64,000 bases of DNA from Lascolabacillus massiliensis (GCF_001282625.1 NZ_CTEJ01000001.1:620001-684000), one strand, 5' to 3'; positions 25,932-35,612 are shown, counted from the stretch's first letter. Made by a program: numbers and translations. Notes: a model not told the origin generated them from the sequence alone.

Positions 25932-28346
25932 ATGGAACGATTTCTAAAATTTTTGTCATCTTATAAAGGTTCAATTGTTTTGATGCTTATCTATTCATTT
26001 GGTTTAGCAACTGCAACAATTGTAGAGAAACAGTTGGGCACACAAGCTGCAAAGATGCTTATTTATTACTCCCCGCTTTTTATACTCTTGCAGTTATTAT
26101 TAGCAATTAATTTCTTGATTATTTTATTCAACAGCAACTATATAAAAAGTAAAAGGTGGGGGCTAATAATTATTCATCTATCACTTACAGTAATTCTTGG
26201 TGGAGCATTAACTACATTTCTTTTTGGGAAAGAAGGACAGGTTCACATTCGTGAAGGAGAAAAATCTGATCAGATGGTGATGCATACCTCCAAAGGTGTA
26301 AAAACCGAAAAATTGCCCTTCGTTTTAGAATTAAAAGATTTCAGATTAAATAGATATCCTGGTTCAAATAGTCCCTCCTCATATGAAAGTACTCTTCTGG
26401 TTTATGTAGATAATGATATTAGAGAAGTATCTGTATTTATGAATAATGTGCTGGATCTCAAAGGATATCGTTTCTTTCAGGCTTCATATGATAAAGATGA
26501 ATTAGGAACAGTTCTTTCTGTAAATAAGGATGTAGCAGGTCGAACAATCACTTATACAGGTTATATTTTATTATTGATAGGATTTATTCTTATGTTTTTA
26601 ATGCCCGGTTCCAGATTTAGAAAATTAGGAGAACAGTTAAAAGATATACGAGCCAGAGCAGATAAATTGACACTTGTATTTTTATTGTCTCTGATATCAC
26701 TAAATGGATTTAGTCAGAATAATTGGAATGAAACGAAACATACAATCGATATAATTGAATCAATAAAAGATAATGCAATTCCAGTTGAACATGCAGAAAA
26801 ATTTGGTGCACTACCTGTTCAGTTTCGCGGTAGAGTGATGCCATTGAATACATTCTCATCAGAAATATTACGTAAAATTCATAACGAAACAAATATATAT
26901 AATCTTAATTCAGATCAATTTCTGTTAAGTTTATTAGTTAACCCTGAAAAATGGTCTCATGCAAAAATTATTTCTGGTGATCAATCATACCTGTCTTATA
27001 ATCAATTTTTTGATGAGGGTGGGAGTTATAGCTTGTTAAATCAATTACAACAAATTTATAATCAGCCGGCAGACAAACGGAATGAATCCGAAAAAGATCT
27101 GATTAAACTGGATGAAAAGGTAAATATACTTTATCAATTATTTACACATATTATACCGGGAATATTTCCACATGCAGAAGATCCATCTCATACTTGGTAT
27201 AATTTAGGAGATAATTTATCCGTTTATGAATTTAAGGACTCGGTTTTTATAACAGATTCATTCAACAATTATCTTGCAGAGGTAAGATTATCATTACAAT
27301 CAAATGATTGGAGCAAACCTGATGAAATACTTAATTCAATCAAAGAATATCAATTAAGTAATGATAAAGCCTCACTGATCAGACCAAATAAAATTGAGGC
27401 AGAATTGAAATATAACCGACTTAATATATTTAATTACTCTAAATTAGGCTACTTTATCTTAGGCGGATTACTATTGATTTTGGCATTTATCCGTTTAATG
27501 AATAGAAAAACCTGGTTGCAATATGCAAGTACTATTTTGATAATTGGAATAGCTGCTATATTTATATATCATCTATTTGGTATGGGCATGAGGTGGTATA
27601 TATCAGGTTATGCTCCTTGGAGCAATTCATATGAAACTATGGTATATGTGGCGTGGGCAACTGTCTTAGCAGGATTTATATTCGGAAGAAAGAATATACT
27701 AACACTTTCTCTTGCTACACTATTTGGTGGAGTCATACTTTTTGTTTCATCACTTAACTGGATGGATCCACAAATAAATACACTTGTTCCAGTACTCAAT
27801 TCTCCATGGTTGATGTTTCATGTTGCAGTTATAGTTGCTGCTTATGGATTCTTTGGTATTAGCTTTTTATTAGGTCTCACTAATATTATTATAATGTCAT
27901 TTAATAAAGATAGCTCTCTCATAGCTCTTAGAATAAAAGAGCTAAGCGTGATAAACAATATGTCACTGCTAACAGGCCTTGCGCTCATGACTATAGGTAC
28001 ATTCCTTGGAGCTGTCTGGGCAAATGAATCATGGGGAAGATACTGGGGCTGGGACCCAAAAGAGACCTGGGCACTTATTACTATTATAGTGTACTCAGTC
28101 GTTACTCATCTTCATCTTGTTAAAAAATGGAATAGTGACTGGTTGTTTAATTTTACATCTGTCTTAGGATTTTCATCTGTTTTAATGACCTATTTAGGAG
28201 TAAATTACTTCTTGAGCGGTATGCATTCATATGGTCAAACAGATACTTCCTCTTCTGTTTTTGTGTATATTGCGATAGTTTTTACAATAATAGTAATTCT
28301 TGGTTTCCTATCCTATAATAGGAGAAGTAAATTCATTGATTCATAG
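25932..28346 (+). CDS. ccsBA: Fused CcsB(ResB)-CcsA cytochrome c biogenesis protein (System II)
   Basis: The 804-residue membrane protein exports haem and attaches it to CXXCH motifs outside the cytoplasm. The N-terminal ResB/CcsB-like part has membrane helices near 15-35, 45-65 and 75-95, a periplasmic segment, and another helix near 210. A periplasmic linker (about 250-495) precedes the CcsA part with several helices and the tryptophan-rich WWD haem-binding segment WANESWGRYWGWDPKETW (about 696-713). Conserved flanking His occur in WLMFHVAV, VVTHLHL and LSGMHSYG. It probably matures the tetraheme protein encoded just upstream, although it could serve other cytochromes too. Confidence 0.93.
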   Translation: MERFLKFLSSYKGSIVLMLIYSFGLATATIVEKQLGTQAAKMLIYYSPLFILLQLLLAINFLIILFNSNYIKSKRWGLIIIHLSLTVILGGALTTFLFGKEGQVHIREGEKSDQMVMHTSKGVKTEKLPFVLELKDFRLNRYPGSNSPSSYESTLLVYVDNDIREVSVFMNNVLDLKGYRFFQASYDKDELGTVLSVNKDVAGRTITYTGYILLLIGFILMFLMPGSRFRKLGEQLKDIRARADKLTLVFLLSLISLNGFSQNNWNETKHTIDIIESIKDNAIPVEHAEKFGALPVQFRGRVMPLNTFSSEILRKIHNETNIYNLNSDQFLLSLLVNPEKWSHAKIISGDQSYLSYNQFFDEGGSYSLLNQLQQIYNQPADKRNESEKDLIKLDEKVNILYQLFTHIIPGIFPHAEDPSHTWYNLGDNLSVYEFKDSVFITDSFNNYLAEVRLSLQSNDWSKPDEILNSIKEYQLSNDKASLIRPNKIEAELKYNRLNIFNYSKLGYFILGGLLLILAFIRLMNRKTWLQYASTILIIGIAAIFIYHLFGMGMRWYISGYAPWSNSYETMVYVAWATVLAGFIFGRKNILTLSLATLFGGVILFVSSLNWMDPQINTLVPVLNSPWLMFHVAVIVAAYGFFGISFLLGLTNIIIMSFNKDSSLIALRIKELSVINNMSLLTGLALMTIGTFLGAVWANESWGRYWGWDPKETWALITIIVYSVVTHLHLVKKWNSDWLFNFTSVLGFSSVLMTYLGVNYFLSGMHSYGQTDTSSSVFVYIAIVFTIIVILGFLSYNRRSKFIDS

Positions 28347-28484
28347 AAAGATATAATGTGCAATGTAAATAATCAGGTGTTCGAAAACACTGCCACAAAG
28401 TATTAATTACTCGTTGTATAAATTATAGGAATTATTTTATGGTTTTGAGTCTAAATAATTAAATTAATCAACAATAATAGTAAT

Positions 28485-29462
28485 ATGGTTAAATGGGGAT
28501 TTATTGGCTGTGGAGCTGTAACAGAGAAGAAGAGTGGACCAGTATTCAGAAAAGTTGAAGAATCAGATGTAGTGGCTGTCATGCGCAGAGATTCTGTGAA
28601 AGCAGAAGATTATGCCAAACGTCATGGAATAAACAGATGGTACAATAACGCACATGATTTAATAAATGATCCAGATGTTAATGCTGTATATGTAGCTACA
28701 CCTCCCGGGTCTCATGCCGAATATGCAATAACCGCAATGAGAGCAGGTAAACCAGTGTATATAGAAAAACCCATGGCAGCTTCTTTTCAAGAGTGCATCG
28801 AGATAAACAGAGTTTCAGAGGAAACTGGTGTGCCATGCTTTGTGGCTTATTATCGCAGAACTTTGCCCTATTTCAACAGAGTCAAACAGATTATCAATGA
28901 TGGTCTTCTTGGTGATATATCTACAGTACAGATCCGTTTCTCTATACCACCATATGCTACTGATTTTGATAGGGCGAACTTACCATGGAGAGTTAAGAAA
29001 GAACTAGCCGGAGCCGGTTATTTTTATGATCTCGCGTCACATCAATTTGACCTGCTTGATTATCTGTTGGGCGAGATAAAAGATGTACAAGGTTATAAAA
29101 GTAATATTGCCGGACTTTATGATGTTGAAGATACTGTTGTAGCATCTTTCAGATTCGAGTCCGGAGTAATAGGTAGTGGTAGCTGGAGTTTTATAGCACC
29201 TAAAGATACCAGATCAGATCTTATCTATATTACAGGAACCAAAGGCAAATTGACATGTTCCACTTTCAACTTTTCTCCAATTATATTAGAAACCTCAGAG
29301 TGTGAGCAGGAGTTCTTTGAAGAGAATCCCGAGAATATTCAATTCTATCTTATTCAGAGTATTGTTAATTATCTAAATGGTAAGGGTGATAGACCTGTAA
29401 GCACCGGTATTACTGCACAGCGTACTAATTATATAATGGATAAAATTCTGTCAAAATTCTAA
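28485..29462 (+). CDS. Cytoplasmic Gfo/Idh/MocA-family oxidoreductase
   Basis: The 325-residue protein has no signal peptide. It shows the Rossmann motif WGFIGCGAVTEKKSGP, ATPPGSHAEYA, the EKP signature YIEKPMA, and YDLASHQFDLLDYLLG with the active-site His region. The opening residues resemble 1,5-anhydrofructose reductases and dihydrodiol-dehydrogenase-like members, but the substrate cannot be fixed. It comes 138 nt after ccsBA on the same strand; no promoter element was recognised in that gap. It may process the product of the exported oxidoreductase after uptake, which is inference. Confidence 0.87.
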   Translation: MVKWGFIGCGAVTEKKSGPVFRKVEESDVVAVMRRDSVKAEDYAKRHGINRWYNNAHDLINDPDVNAVYVATPPGSHAEYAITAMRAGKPVYIEKPMAASFQECIEINRVSEETGVPCFVAYYRRTLPYFNRVKQIINDGLLGDISTVQIRFSIPPYATDFDRANLPWRVKKELAGAGYFYDLASHQFDLLDYLLGEIKDVQGYKSNIAGLYDVEDTVVASFRFESGVIGSGSWSFIAPKDTRSDLIYITGTKGKLTCSTFNFSPIILETSECEQEFFEENPENIQFYLIQSIVNYLNGKGDRPVSTGITAQRTNYIMDKILSKF

Positions 29463-29522
29463 CCAGGTGTATGACTATTACTGCTTAATTTAAACTATTA
29501 AAAGATCTATTTTCAATTGCAT

Positions 29523-30425
29523 CTATTTTTTATCTTTCAATCTGGCATGCCTCCATATTTGCCATGAATTTACTATGTTTTGCCATAGAACATAGGTTCC
29601 CGGTCCTAATGTTGCCAGGGGATTAAGATAAGTTTGAGTAAGCCATATAGCAAGAACAGTATTTTTTTGCCCCAAACCTTGTCCCCCTGCCACTACTCTT
29701 CCAAACTTTTTACCGATAAGTCTTCCAAAGTAAAACTGCAGAAGACATGTTATCATAGATGCTACTGCAATTACTACCTCTAAAGTATAGTTGCCATCAT
29801 CTTGTAATTGAACGTATTGTGTTACATTTCCAATTACGATGGTTAGTGCTGCAGCCCATATATAGAAAGATACAATCTGGGCCTTCTGTATTCTTCTGTG
29901 AATCACAGGTGCACTCTTTTGAAGTAAAAGTGCTAAAAGAAATGGTACAACAAGAATTGGAATTACGCTAATAAAAATGTGCCAGAAAGAAGATATAAGA
30001 TTAAAGCTTTCAGGTGTACCACCTACAATTGAAAGAAACAGTGGTGCTATTAATGCAACAGATAAATTGCTTATAATAGAGTATGCAGCTGTTACCGAGA
30101 TACTTCCCCCAAGTAAACCAGCAACAACAGGAGCTGATGTTGCCGTTGCTGTTAATACACAAATCATCACTGCTTGCGCCAGAATTTCATTAACTGGTCG
30201 CAATGCAATATATATCACTGCACTGCCAATATATTGAATAGCAAGCAGTATGTAGTGGAATTTTGTTAATTTGACATCATTTATACCTATTCGACAATAA
30301 GATATAAACAGCATTATAGCTAAAAGTAGTGGAAGAAAAGGGGAGAATACCGAGAGATGTTTATGAAATGCAATCCCTAAAAACATCGCAATAGGGAGCA
30401 GATATTTTTCCAGAAACTTTTGCAT
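29523..30425 (-). CDS. BASS-family (bile acid:sodium symporter-like) transporter
   Basis: The 300-residue integral membrane protein has about nine to ten predicted helices. The two crossover regions of the BASS fold are recognisable: ATATSAPVVAGLLGGSISVT and GGQGLGQKNTVLAIWLTQTY, followed by NPLATLGPGTYVLWQN. Family members import organic anions with sodium; natural bacterial substrates include keto acids and pantoate-type acids. The start is 1 nt from the upstream esterase stop, so the two are tightly coupled and the esterase may generate the transported acid. The substrate is unknown. Confidence 0.85.
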   Translation of the reverse strand: MQKFLEKYLLPIAMFLGIAFHKHLSVFSPFLPLLLAIMLFISYCRIGINDVKLTKFHYILLAIQYIGSAVIYIALRPVNEILAQAVMICVLTATATSAPVVAGLLGGSISVTAAYSIISNLSVALIAPLFLSIVGGTPESFNLISSFWHIFISVIPILVVPFLLALLLQKSAPVIHRRIQKAQIVSFYIWAAALTIVIGNVTQYVQLQDDGNYTLEVVIAVASMITCLLQFYFGRLIGKKFGRVVAGGQGLGQKNTVLAIWLTQTYLNPLATLGPGTYVLWQNIVNSWQIWRHARLKDKK

Positions 30426-30426
30426 A

Positions 30427-31350
30427 TCATTTGTAAAAATTTCCCGGTGACACAGAAAATCTAGATTTTTTCATCTTATCCTTATAGCTAATATCAATCA
30501 TTAGCTGTTTTCGATCTAATATAAGATCTGTTATAAACTTCTCAATCTCAGGTAGAAATTCATTCATAGGGGATTCAGATACTTCATGCCCTATATCCTC
30601 AATTCTATAATACATATAAGGGTAGCGTTCCTGTTTAAACCTCTTTACCAGTGAATTTGACCCAAACATACCTATATGAAACAACCTTTTTTTATCAAAA
30701 GGAACAAGTCTGTCTGCACTTCCATGAAAGAATAGAGTAGGTGCTGGCTTTTGGGTATATGATGGTAAACCTTCTGTACTAAAAATACCTCCTGCAAATG
30801 AAATTACTCCTGCATAGTGAAAATCTTCCGGTAAAATGTCTGCAGATGAATGGTTGTCACGCTCTTCATAATCAGCTTGAAGAACTGTAATAGCACCGGC
30901 ACTTGATCCGCTTATAATTATTAATGAAGGATCTATATAAAGTTCATCGGCATTCTCCAAAAGAAAGTTAGTCGCTGAGTAGAGGTCCGAAACAGCAAGA
31001 CTAATTGCATTCTGTAATGGCTTATAGTTCAACAATCCTGGTGCTGACTGATCTTTCATACCCAGTCGGTAATCTATAGAAACTACAACAAAACCCTTGT
31101 TTGCAAAGTAATTAAAAAAGTTAGAATATTTTTCATAGTCTCTTGTGCCTTCTTTAAAACCACCACCAAAAACAAATACAATACAAGGTCTGGGAAGTAA
31201 AGCCAGAGAATCACTTTGGTAAATATCCATCTTTAACTGTTGTCCATCTTTTTCTAAAAAAACATGAGTCTCTTTATTAACAGAATAACCTAGCAGTAAA
31301 AATGGAGATATGAAGAAGATGCAAAATACAATTAAACTTATACGGTTCAT
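30427..31350 (-). CDS. Secreted alpha/beta-hydrolase (esterase/lipase-like)
   Basis: The 307-residue protein has an N-terminal signal or anchor helix (about 4-22). Alpha/beta-hydrolase landmarks are CIVFVFGGGFKEG (oxyanion-hole region with Phe where many esterases have His), IISGSSAGAITVLQ with the nucleophilic Ser, PTLFFHGSADRLVPF with the likely Asp, and IEDIGHEVSE with the catalytic His. It resembles acetyl-xylan or feruloyl-type carboxylesterases. It lies 14 nt after gmk and 1 nt before the BASS transporter in a leftward cluster. The substrate is not determined. Confidence 0.85.
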   Translation of the reverse strand: MNRISLIVFCIFFISPFLLLGYSVNKETHVFLEKDGQQLKMDIYQSDSLALLPRPCIVFVFGGGFKEGTRDYEKYSNFFNYFANKGFVVVSIDYRLGMKDQSAPGLLNYKPLQNAISLAVSDLYSATNFLLENADELYIDPSLIIISGSSAGAITVLQADYEERDNHSSADILPEDFHYAGVISFAGGIFSTEGLPSYTQKPAPTLFFHGSADRLVPFDKKRLFHIGMFGSNSLVKRFKQERYPYMYYRIEDIGHEVSESPMNEFLPEIEKFITDLILDRKQLMIDISYKDKMKKSRFSVSPGNFYK

Positions 31351-31364
31351 AGCAATAAAAAAAG

Positions 31365-31928
31365 TTATTGTTGAATAAAGTCTGTAACTATTTTTAAAAT
31401 CTCAGCTCTGGCTCTTTCATAGTCATCATTGCAAATTGTAACATCAAACAGTGGTGAAAAACTAATTTCATATTCTGCCTTTGCAAGACGGCCCTCAATA
31501 ACCTTAGGAGAATCGGTTCCTCTCTTTTCAAGTCTCTCTCTCAAAACTTCTATAGAAGGAGGCATAATGAAAATGCTTAATGCCTGGTCTCCATATATCT
31601 TTTTGATATTCAACCCACCTACACAATCCACATCAAATATAACATTAGAACCCTCTTTAAGAATGCGATCTACTTCACTCTTGAGTGTTCCATAATACCT
31701 GTTTGGGTACACCTCTTCATACTCAAGGAATTCGTCGTTATTAATTCGTTCTCTAAACTCTTCGGGTGAAAGAAAATAATACTCAACACCATTCTTCTCT
31801 TCTCCTCGTGGCAGACGACTTGTAGCAGAGATGGAAAAGCGCATATTCAATCCCTGAGCCAGCAGATATCGCACAAGAGTTGACTTACCTGCTCCGGAAG
31901 GGGCTGAAATTATAATTAATCTAGCCAT
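31365..31928 (-). CDS. gmk: Guanylate kinase
   Basis: The 187-residue enzyme phosphorylates GMP to GDP with ATP. The P-loop is IISAPSGAGKSTLVRYLL. GMP-binding residues occur in FSISATSRLPRGEEKNGVEY and in EYEEVYPNRYYGTLKSEVD, and the lid arginines lie in LRERLEKRGTDS. Length is normal. It sits 7 nt after yicC, the usual bacterial gene pair. Confidence 0.97.
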   Translation of the reverse strand: MARLIIISAPSGAGKSTLVRYLLAQGLNMRFSISATSRLPRGEEKNGVEYYFLSPEEFRERINNDEFLEYEEVYPNRYYGTLKSEVDRILKEGSNVIFDVDCVGGLNIKKIYGDQALSIFIMPPSIEVLRERLEKRGTDSPKVIEGRLAKAEYEISFSPLFDVTICNDDYERARAEILKIVTDFIQQ

Positions 31929-31935
31929 TATATAT

Positions 31936-32808
31936 TTATAATATATTTAGTATCTGTTCTTTAATTTGTTCAAGTTCATCCTTCATCTGAACTACAATTC
32001 GTTGCATATCAGATTGATTCGATTTGGAACCGAGTGTATTTATTTCACGTCCTATTTCCTGAACTATAAACCCGAGTTTTTTGCCCTGCGATTGATTTGC
32101 TTTCAGAGTCTCATCAAAATAATCCAGATGATGAGCCAGACGGCTTTTTTCTTCATTTATATCCAGTTTCTCCAGGTAGTATATAATCTCCTGTTCAAAT
32201 CTGTTTTTATCTATCTCAAATCCTTCCAGGTGATTCAGACCCTCATATATTCTGCTTTTAATTTTATCAACCCTTTCCTCTTCGAAAGGCTCAATTTTTG
32301 ATAACAGCGTTCGTATTTTGCCGATTTTGTGAGTAAGAAGATTCTCCAGCATAACACCTTCTTGTCTGCGGAATGCAATTACCTCGTTAGCAGCATCTTT
32401 TACCGCTCTTTCAATTGCTTTCCATTCCTCATCATCAAGCTCTTCAACGTCCTGTTTCATTACATCAGGAAGACGTAATAGTATCGAAAACCAATCTGAA
32501 GGTGCTGGAATATTATTATTAATAGATATTTGTTCTATCTCTTCACGATATTGATTTAGTACATTATAATCTATTTTCGATGATACATCTTTAGAGAAAA
32601 CCTCCACATTCAATGTAAGGTCTATTTTCCCTCTCTCCAGAATGCTGGAAAGTGTATTTCGCAGTTCAATCTCTTTTACTCTATACACAGTTGGAATGCG
32701 TATGTAAAGATCAAACTGCTTGCTGTTTAAGGATTTAATTTCTACTGTAATTTTCTTATTGGGGAGTTCTGCAACTGCTTTGCCGTATCCCGTCATCGAG
32801 TGAGTCAT
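31936..32808 (-). CDS. yicC: YicC/YloC-family endoribonuclease
   Basis: The protein of about 290 residues starts with the signature MTHSMTGYGKA. The N-terminal YicC domain contains EIKSLNSKQFDLYIRIP, and the C-terminal DUF1732 domain ends with GKKLGFIVQEIGREINTLGSKSN and MKDELEQIKEQILNI, all typical. E. coli YicC has been shown to be a ribonuclease. The ATG at 32808 is chosen over the TTG at 32826 because homologues begin there. It is paired with gmk, 7 nt apart. Confidence 0.93.
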   Translation of the reverse strand: MTHSMTGYGKAVAELPNKKITVEIKSLNSKQFDLYIRIPTVYRVKEIELRNTLSSILERGKIDLTLNVEVFSKDVSSKIDYNVLNQYREEIEQISINNNIPAPSDWFSILLRLPDVMKQDVEELDDEEWKAIERAVKDAANEVIAFRRQEGVMLENLLTHKIGKIRTLLSKIEPFEEERVDKIKSRIYEGLNHLEGFEIDKNRFEQEIIYYLEKLDINEEKSRLAHHLDYFDETLKANQSQGKKLGFIVQEIGREINTLGSKSNQSDMQRIVVQMKDELEQIKEQILNIL

Positions 32809-32846
32809 ACCTTCATTTTTCCACAAAGGTAGAGATTTTTATTTAA

Positions 32847-33572
32847 TTATGCATGCTCCTTTTGCATGGCTTTACGCTCTTTCTCTTTTAAAATGCGGTC
32901 AGCTTTATCCCTTTCATCAGCCAACTTGAGAAGTTTACGCCACTCAACAAGATTTGATATTAACAGGAATATACAAGCAACAGTTGCCAGGTACTGTATG
33001 GTGCCGGGCACAAAAACTTCAAGTAGAATAATTGAACCTATTGCAATACGCACCTCGGTTGGTCCGAAGATTCCTGAGTCAATAGAATATTGTCCGCCAA
33101 TCTTATATCGCAGTTGTGCTGTAATCATTTCCCATCCATACAGTACAACAAAAAAGAATCCTGCTAGTTTCCATACACCGGGAGCATAAATTATAAAACC
33201 TGTACCTATAAGTATTGTTCCAACCCAGTCTACAGTAACATCCAATGAGAATCCATACCATTTACGAGGCTTGTTACGATAATAGGCAATTCGGCCATCA
33301 AGCGAATCTCCAAACCAGTTTACAATAAATCCTAACAAGGATAGGAGCATCCAGTATCTGCTGTAAAAAGCCCCCAGAACAAAACTGGTTGCAACCATTA
33401 AGTTTCCAAAAAAACCGATAGCGGTAAGTCCGTCAGATGATATCCAAGAGGGTATCTTTTGCACAAGGTAAGCAATCGTTTTTTGTTCCCACGCACGAAG
33501 TATATTTGTTCTTTGCCTGTCTGTTGAGATAAGTCTGAGCGACTTAACCATACTACTTTTGTTAATATTCAT
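32847..33572 (-). CDS. CDP-alcohol phosphatidyltransferase family membrane protein
   Basis: The integral membrane enzyme of about 241 residues has several helices and a charged C-terminus. The catalytic CDP-alcohol motif spans GDSLDGRIAYYRNK to WYGFSLDVTVDW: the first two Asp, the DG, the G-x3-D and the final D are all present, but the Arg after DGxxA is Tyr. This family joins a CDP-activated lipid or alcohol to a hydroxylated acceptor to make phospholipid head groups. ATG at 33572 is preferred, with AGG 8 nt upstream; the TTG at 33608 is a weaker choice. It heads the leftward yicC-gmk-esterase-transporter cluster. Confidence 0.87.
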   Translation of the reverse strand: MNINKSSMVKSLRLISTDRQRTNILRAWEQKTIAYLVQKIPSWISSDGLTAIGFFGNLMVATSFVLGAFYSRYWMLLSLLGFIVNWFGDSLDGRIAYYRNKPRKWYGFSLDVTVDWVGTILIGTGFIIYAPGVWKLAGFFFVVLYGWEMITAQLRYKIGGQYSIDSGIFGPTEVRIAIGSIILLEVFVPGTIQYLATVACIFLLISNLVEWRKLLKLADERDKADRILKEKERKAMQKEHA

Positions 33573-33650
33573 ATCAAACCTAAATTTTCGGGTTATACTT
33601 TTGTTCAATGGGATAATGAACTATATGACCTTCAGTTCTATCTCTCATTG

Positions 33651-33658
33651 CAAATGTA
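33651..33658 (-). promoter_or_regulatory. Bacteroidota -7 element for the CDP-alcohol transferase-yicC-gmk cluster
   Basis: Read on the minus strand this is TACATTTG, 78 nt before the ATG at 33572. No clear TTG was found at the usual -33 distance. Confidence 0.5.
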
Positions 33659-33789
33659 GCCATTATAATTTGGATGTTACGAATTTGTTGCGAAAAAAAT
33701 AACCTCTAAATTTAATTAATCCTAAAATTTAAACGATTAAGAAATGCTAAGTTCGAAATTATTAAGATATAAGCTCTCTTAATTTTACG

Positions 33790-33797
33790 TACATTTG
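33790..33797 (+). promoter_or_regulatory. Bacteroidota -7 element abutting umuD, with upstream dyad
   Basis: TACATTTG matches TAnnTTTG and ends only 4 nt before the umuD ATG, implying a near-leaderless mRNA. Just upstream an inverted repeat, TTAAGA (33761-33766) and TCTTAA (33776-33781), spans the -33 area and could be a repressor site of the damage response. No LexA box consensus was matched. Confidence 0.5.
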
Positions 33798-33801
33798 CTA
33801 T

Positions 33802-34239
33802 ATGAAAAAGGTGTTCATATCATCACAACTGGATATTTACAAGCCGGAATTTTCTGAGCTAAATATTCCTTTAGCCGGAGAGGCTTCTGCCGGTCCGTTC
33901 ACTAATGTGGATGACTTTGTTAGCGAGCGTATTGATTTGAATAAACTGCTAATCAGACATCCCGAAGCTACTTTCTATGCAAAGGTTAAGGGTAATTCAA
34001 TGAATGAAGATTTCAATGATGGAGATCTGCTTGTTGTGGATAAAGCAGAAGAGTGGTCCCATGGTAAGATAGCCCTCTGCTATATGGATGGAGAATTTAC
34101 TGTAAAAAGGATAGATATTGAAAAGGGAGTCTGCAAATTACTGCCATCTAATCCCCAATATAAACCTATAACCATAACTTCTGAGAATACACTTCTTATA
34201 TGGGGAATTATAATTTTCTCCATTAGAAGGCATGGATAG
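33802..34239 (+). CDS. umuD: UmuD-like self-cleaving subunit of DNA polymerase V
   Basis: The 145-residue protein has the LexA/UmuD fold. The autocleavage site is A30-G31 in EASAGPF, the nucleophile is S66 in VKGNSMNED, and the general base is K102 in FTVKRID. RecA filaments stimulate self-cleavage in this family, and the cleaved dimer joins UmuC for error-prone lesion bypass. There is no DNA-binding N-terminus, so it is not LexA. It lies 28 nt before umuC in an operon that also includes dinB. Confidence 0.95.
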   Translation: MKKVFISSQLDIYKPEFSELNIPLAGEASAGPFTNVDDFVSERIDLNKLLIRHPEATFYAKVKGNSMNEDFNDGDLLVVDKAEEWSHGKIALCYMDGEFTVKRIDIEKGVCKLLPSNPQYKPITITSENTLLIWGIIIFSIRRHG

Positions 34240-34267
34240 ATAAATATTAACCAAATAAGATACTGTA

Positions 34268-35527
34268 ATGGTAGCGCTGATAGATTGCAATAATTTTTAT
34301 GCATCGTGCGAAAGGGTATTTAACCCCTCTTTAATAGGCAGACCTGTTGTTGTTCTTTCCAATAACGACGGGTGTGTTATTGCCCGTAGCAGTGAAGCCA
34401 AGAAAGTAGGTATTGAGATGGGTGTGCCTGCATTCAAAGCAGCAGATCTGTTCAAGAAACACAATGTAGCGGTCTATTCAGCTAATTTTGCTCTTTATGG
34501 TGATATGAGCCGAAGAGTAATGTCTGTCCTAGCAGGTTTTACACCAAATCAGGAGGTCTATTCCATAGATGAGTGTTTTCTTGATCTTTCAGGTATTCAA
34601 GAAGATATGAGAGGGTACGGTCTTAAGATGAAGGATAAAGTATGGCAGTGGACAGGAATACCTGTAGGTATCGGCATCGCTCCAACAAAAGCACTGGCAA
34701 AGATAGCCAATCGCATTGCAAAGAAATATCCATCACAAACAGGGGGTTGTCATGTGATAGATAGTGACGAGAAGCGTCTGAAAGCACTAAAGTGGTTGCC
34801 TGTTGCGGATATTTGGGGAGTAGGCAGAAAGAGTGCAATGAAGCTTAATGCAATAGGAGTAACCAAAGCCATTGATTTTATTCAGCTGCCTGAGTCATGG
34901 GTTCGTAAAAACATGACAATCACAGGAGTTAATCTTCAGCGTGAGCTCAAAGGAATTCCCTCAATAGATATAGTAGAGCTTGAGAAAGCAAAGAGCTTTT
35001 CCGTTACCCGTACCTTTGAAAAAGAGTATGACACTTTTGATGAGGTGAAAGAGCGTTTAATCACTTTTACCTCCCTTGCTGCCGCCAAAGTAAGAGCACA
35101 GCAATCACTTTGCCGCCGTATGCTGATCTTTCTTCAAACAAACTTCTATAAGGATAGTGAAGAACAAATTGCTCGTAGTGTAGAAGTCAGACTCCCATTT
35201 CCAACCTCATCAACTCTAGAAATAGTTGATTTTGTGGTGGCAGGATTAAAACAGATTTATGAACCTCACAGACATTATAAAAGAGCAGGAGTAACACTTT
35301 ACGATTTTATCGATACAATTAATCTTCAACCAGCGCTTTTTCCCGAAATGAATTCTGATCCTCGTCATGAGCGTCTTATGGATGCTGTAGATAGAATTAA
35401 TCATAGAACAAAAGGAGGAGTGAGGCTGGCTTCTATGGATGCAAAAACGTTTAAGATGCACCGTAATCATCTTTCAAGGGAATTTACTACCAATATTAAT
35501 GATATTCTCGAAGTGAAATGTGATTAA
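34268..35527 (+). CDS. umuC: UmuC, Y-family DNA polymerase V catalytic subunit
   Basis: The 419-residue polymerase carries the Y-family palm motifs [16 protein letters not shown] and [13 protein letters not shown] with metal-binding acidic residues. The thumb HhH region is [34 protein letters not shown], and the little-finger domain is followed by a UmuC-type C-terminal tail ending in [14 protein letters not shown]. With processed UmuD it copies past DNA lesions. Length is normal for UmuC. It precedes dinB, giving two Y-family polymerases side by side. Confidence 0.96.
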   Translation: MVALIDCNNFYASCERVFNPSLIGRPVVVLSNNDGCVIARSSEAKKVGIEMGVPAFKAADLFKKHNVAVYSANFALYGDMSRRVMSVLAGFTPNQEVYSIDECFLDLSGIQEDMRGYGLKMKDKVWQWTGIPVGIGIAPTKALAKIANRIAKKYPSQTGGCHVIDSDEKRLKALKWLPVADIWGVGRKSAMKLNAIGVTKAIDFIQLPESWVRKNMTITGVNLQRELKGIPSIDIVELEKAKSFSVTRTFEKEYDTFDEVKERLITFTSLAAAKVRAQQSLCRRMLIFLQTNFYKDSEEQIARSVEVRLPFPTSSTLEIVDFVVAGLKQIYEPHRHYKRAGVTLYDFIDTINLQPALFPEMNSDPRHERLMDAVDRINHRTKGGVRLASMDAKTFKMHRNHLSREFTTNINDILEVKCD

Positions 35528-35612
35528 TATATTTGAAATATAATAAATTAACCTTATATTTGAATTATGTTAAATGCACCTCGCACATGCTTTATGAGGT
35601 AATATTTGTTTA

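Noticed and set aside
31966-32301. A 111-codon plus-strand frame antisense to yicC, and a 107-codon one at 32866-33189
   Set aside because: Both lie entirely inside well-supported minus-strand genes and their products are low-complexity antisense translations without domain features.
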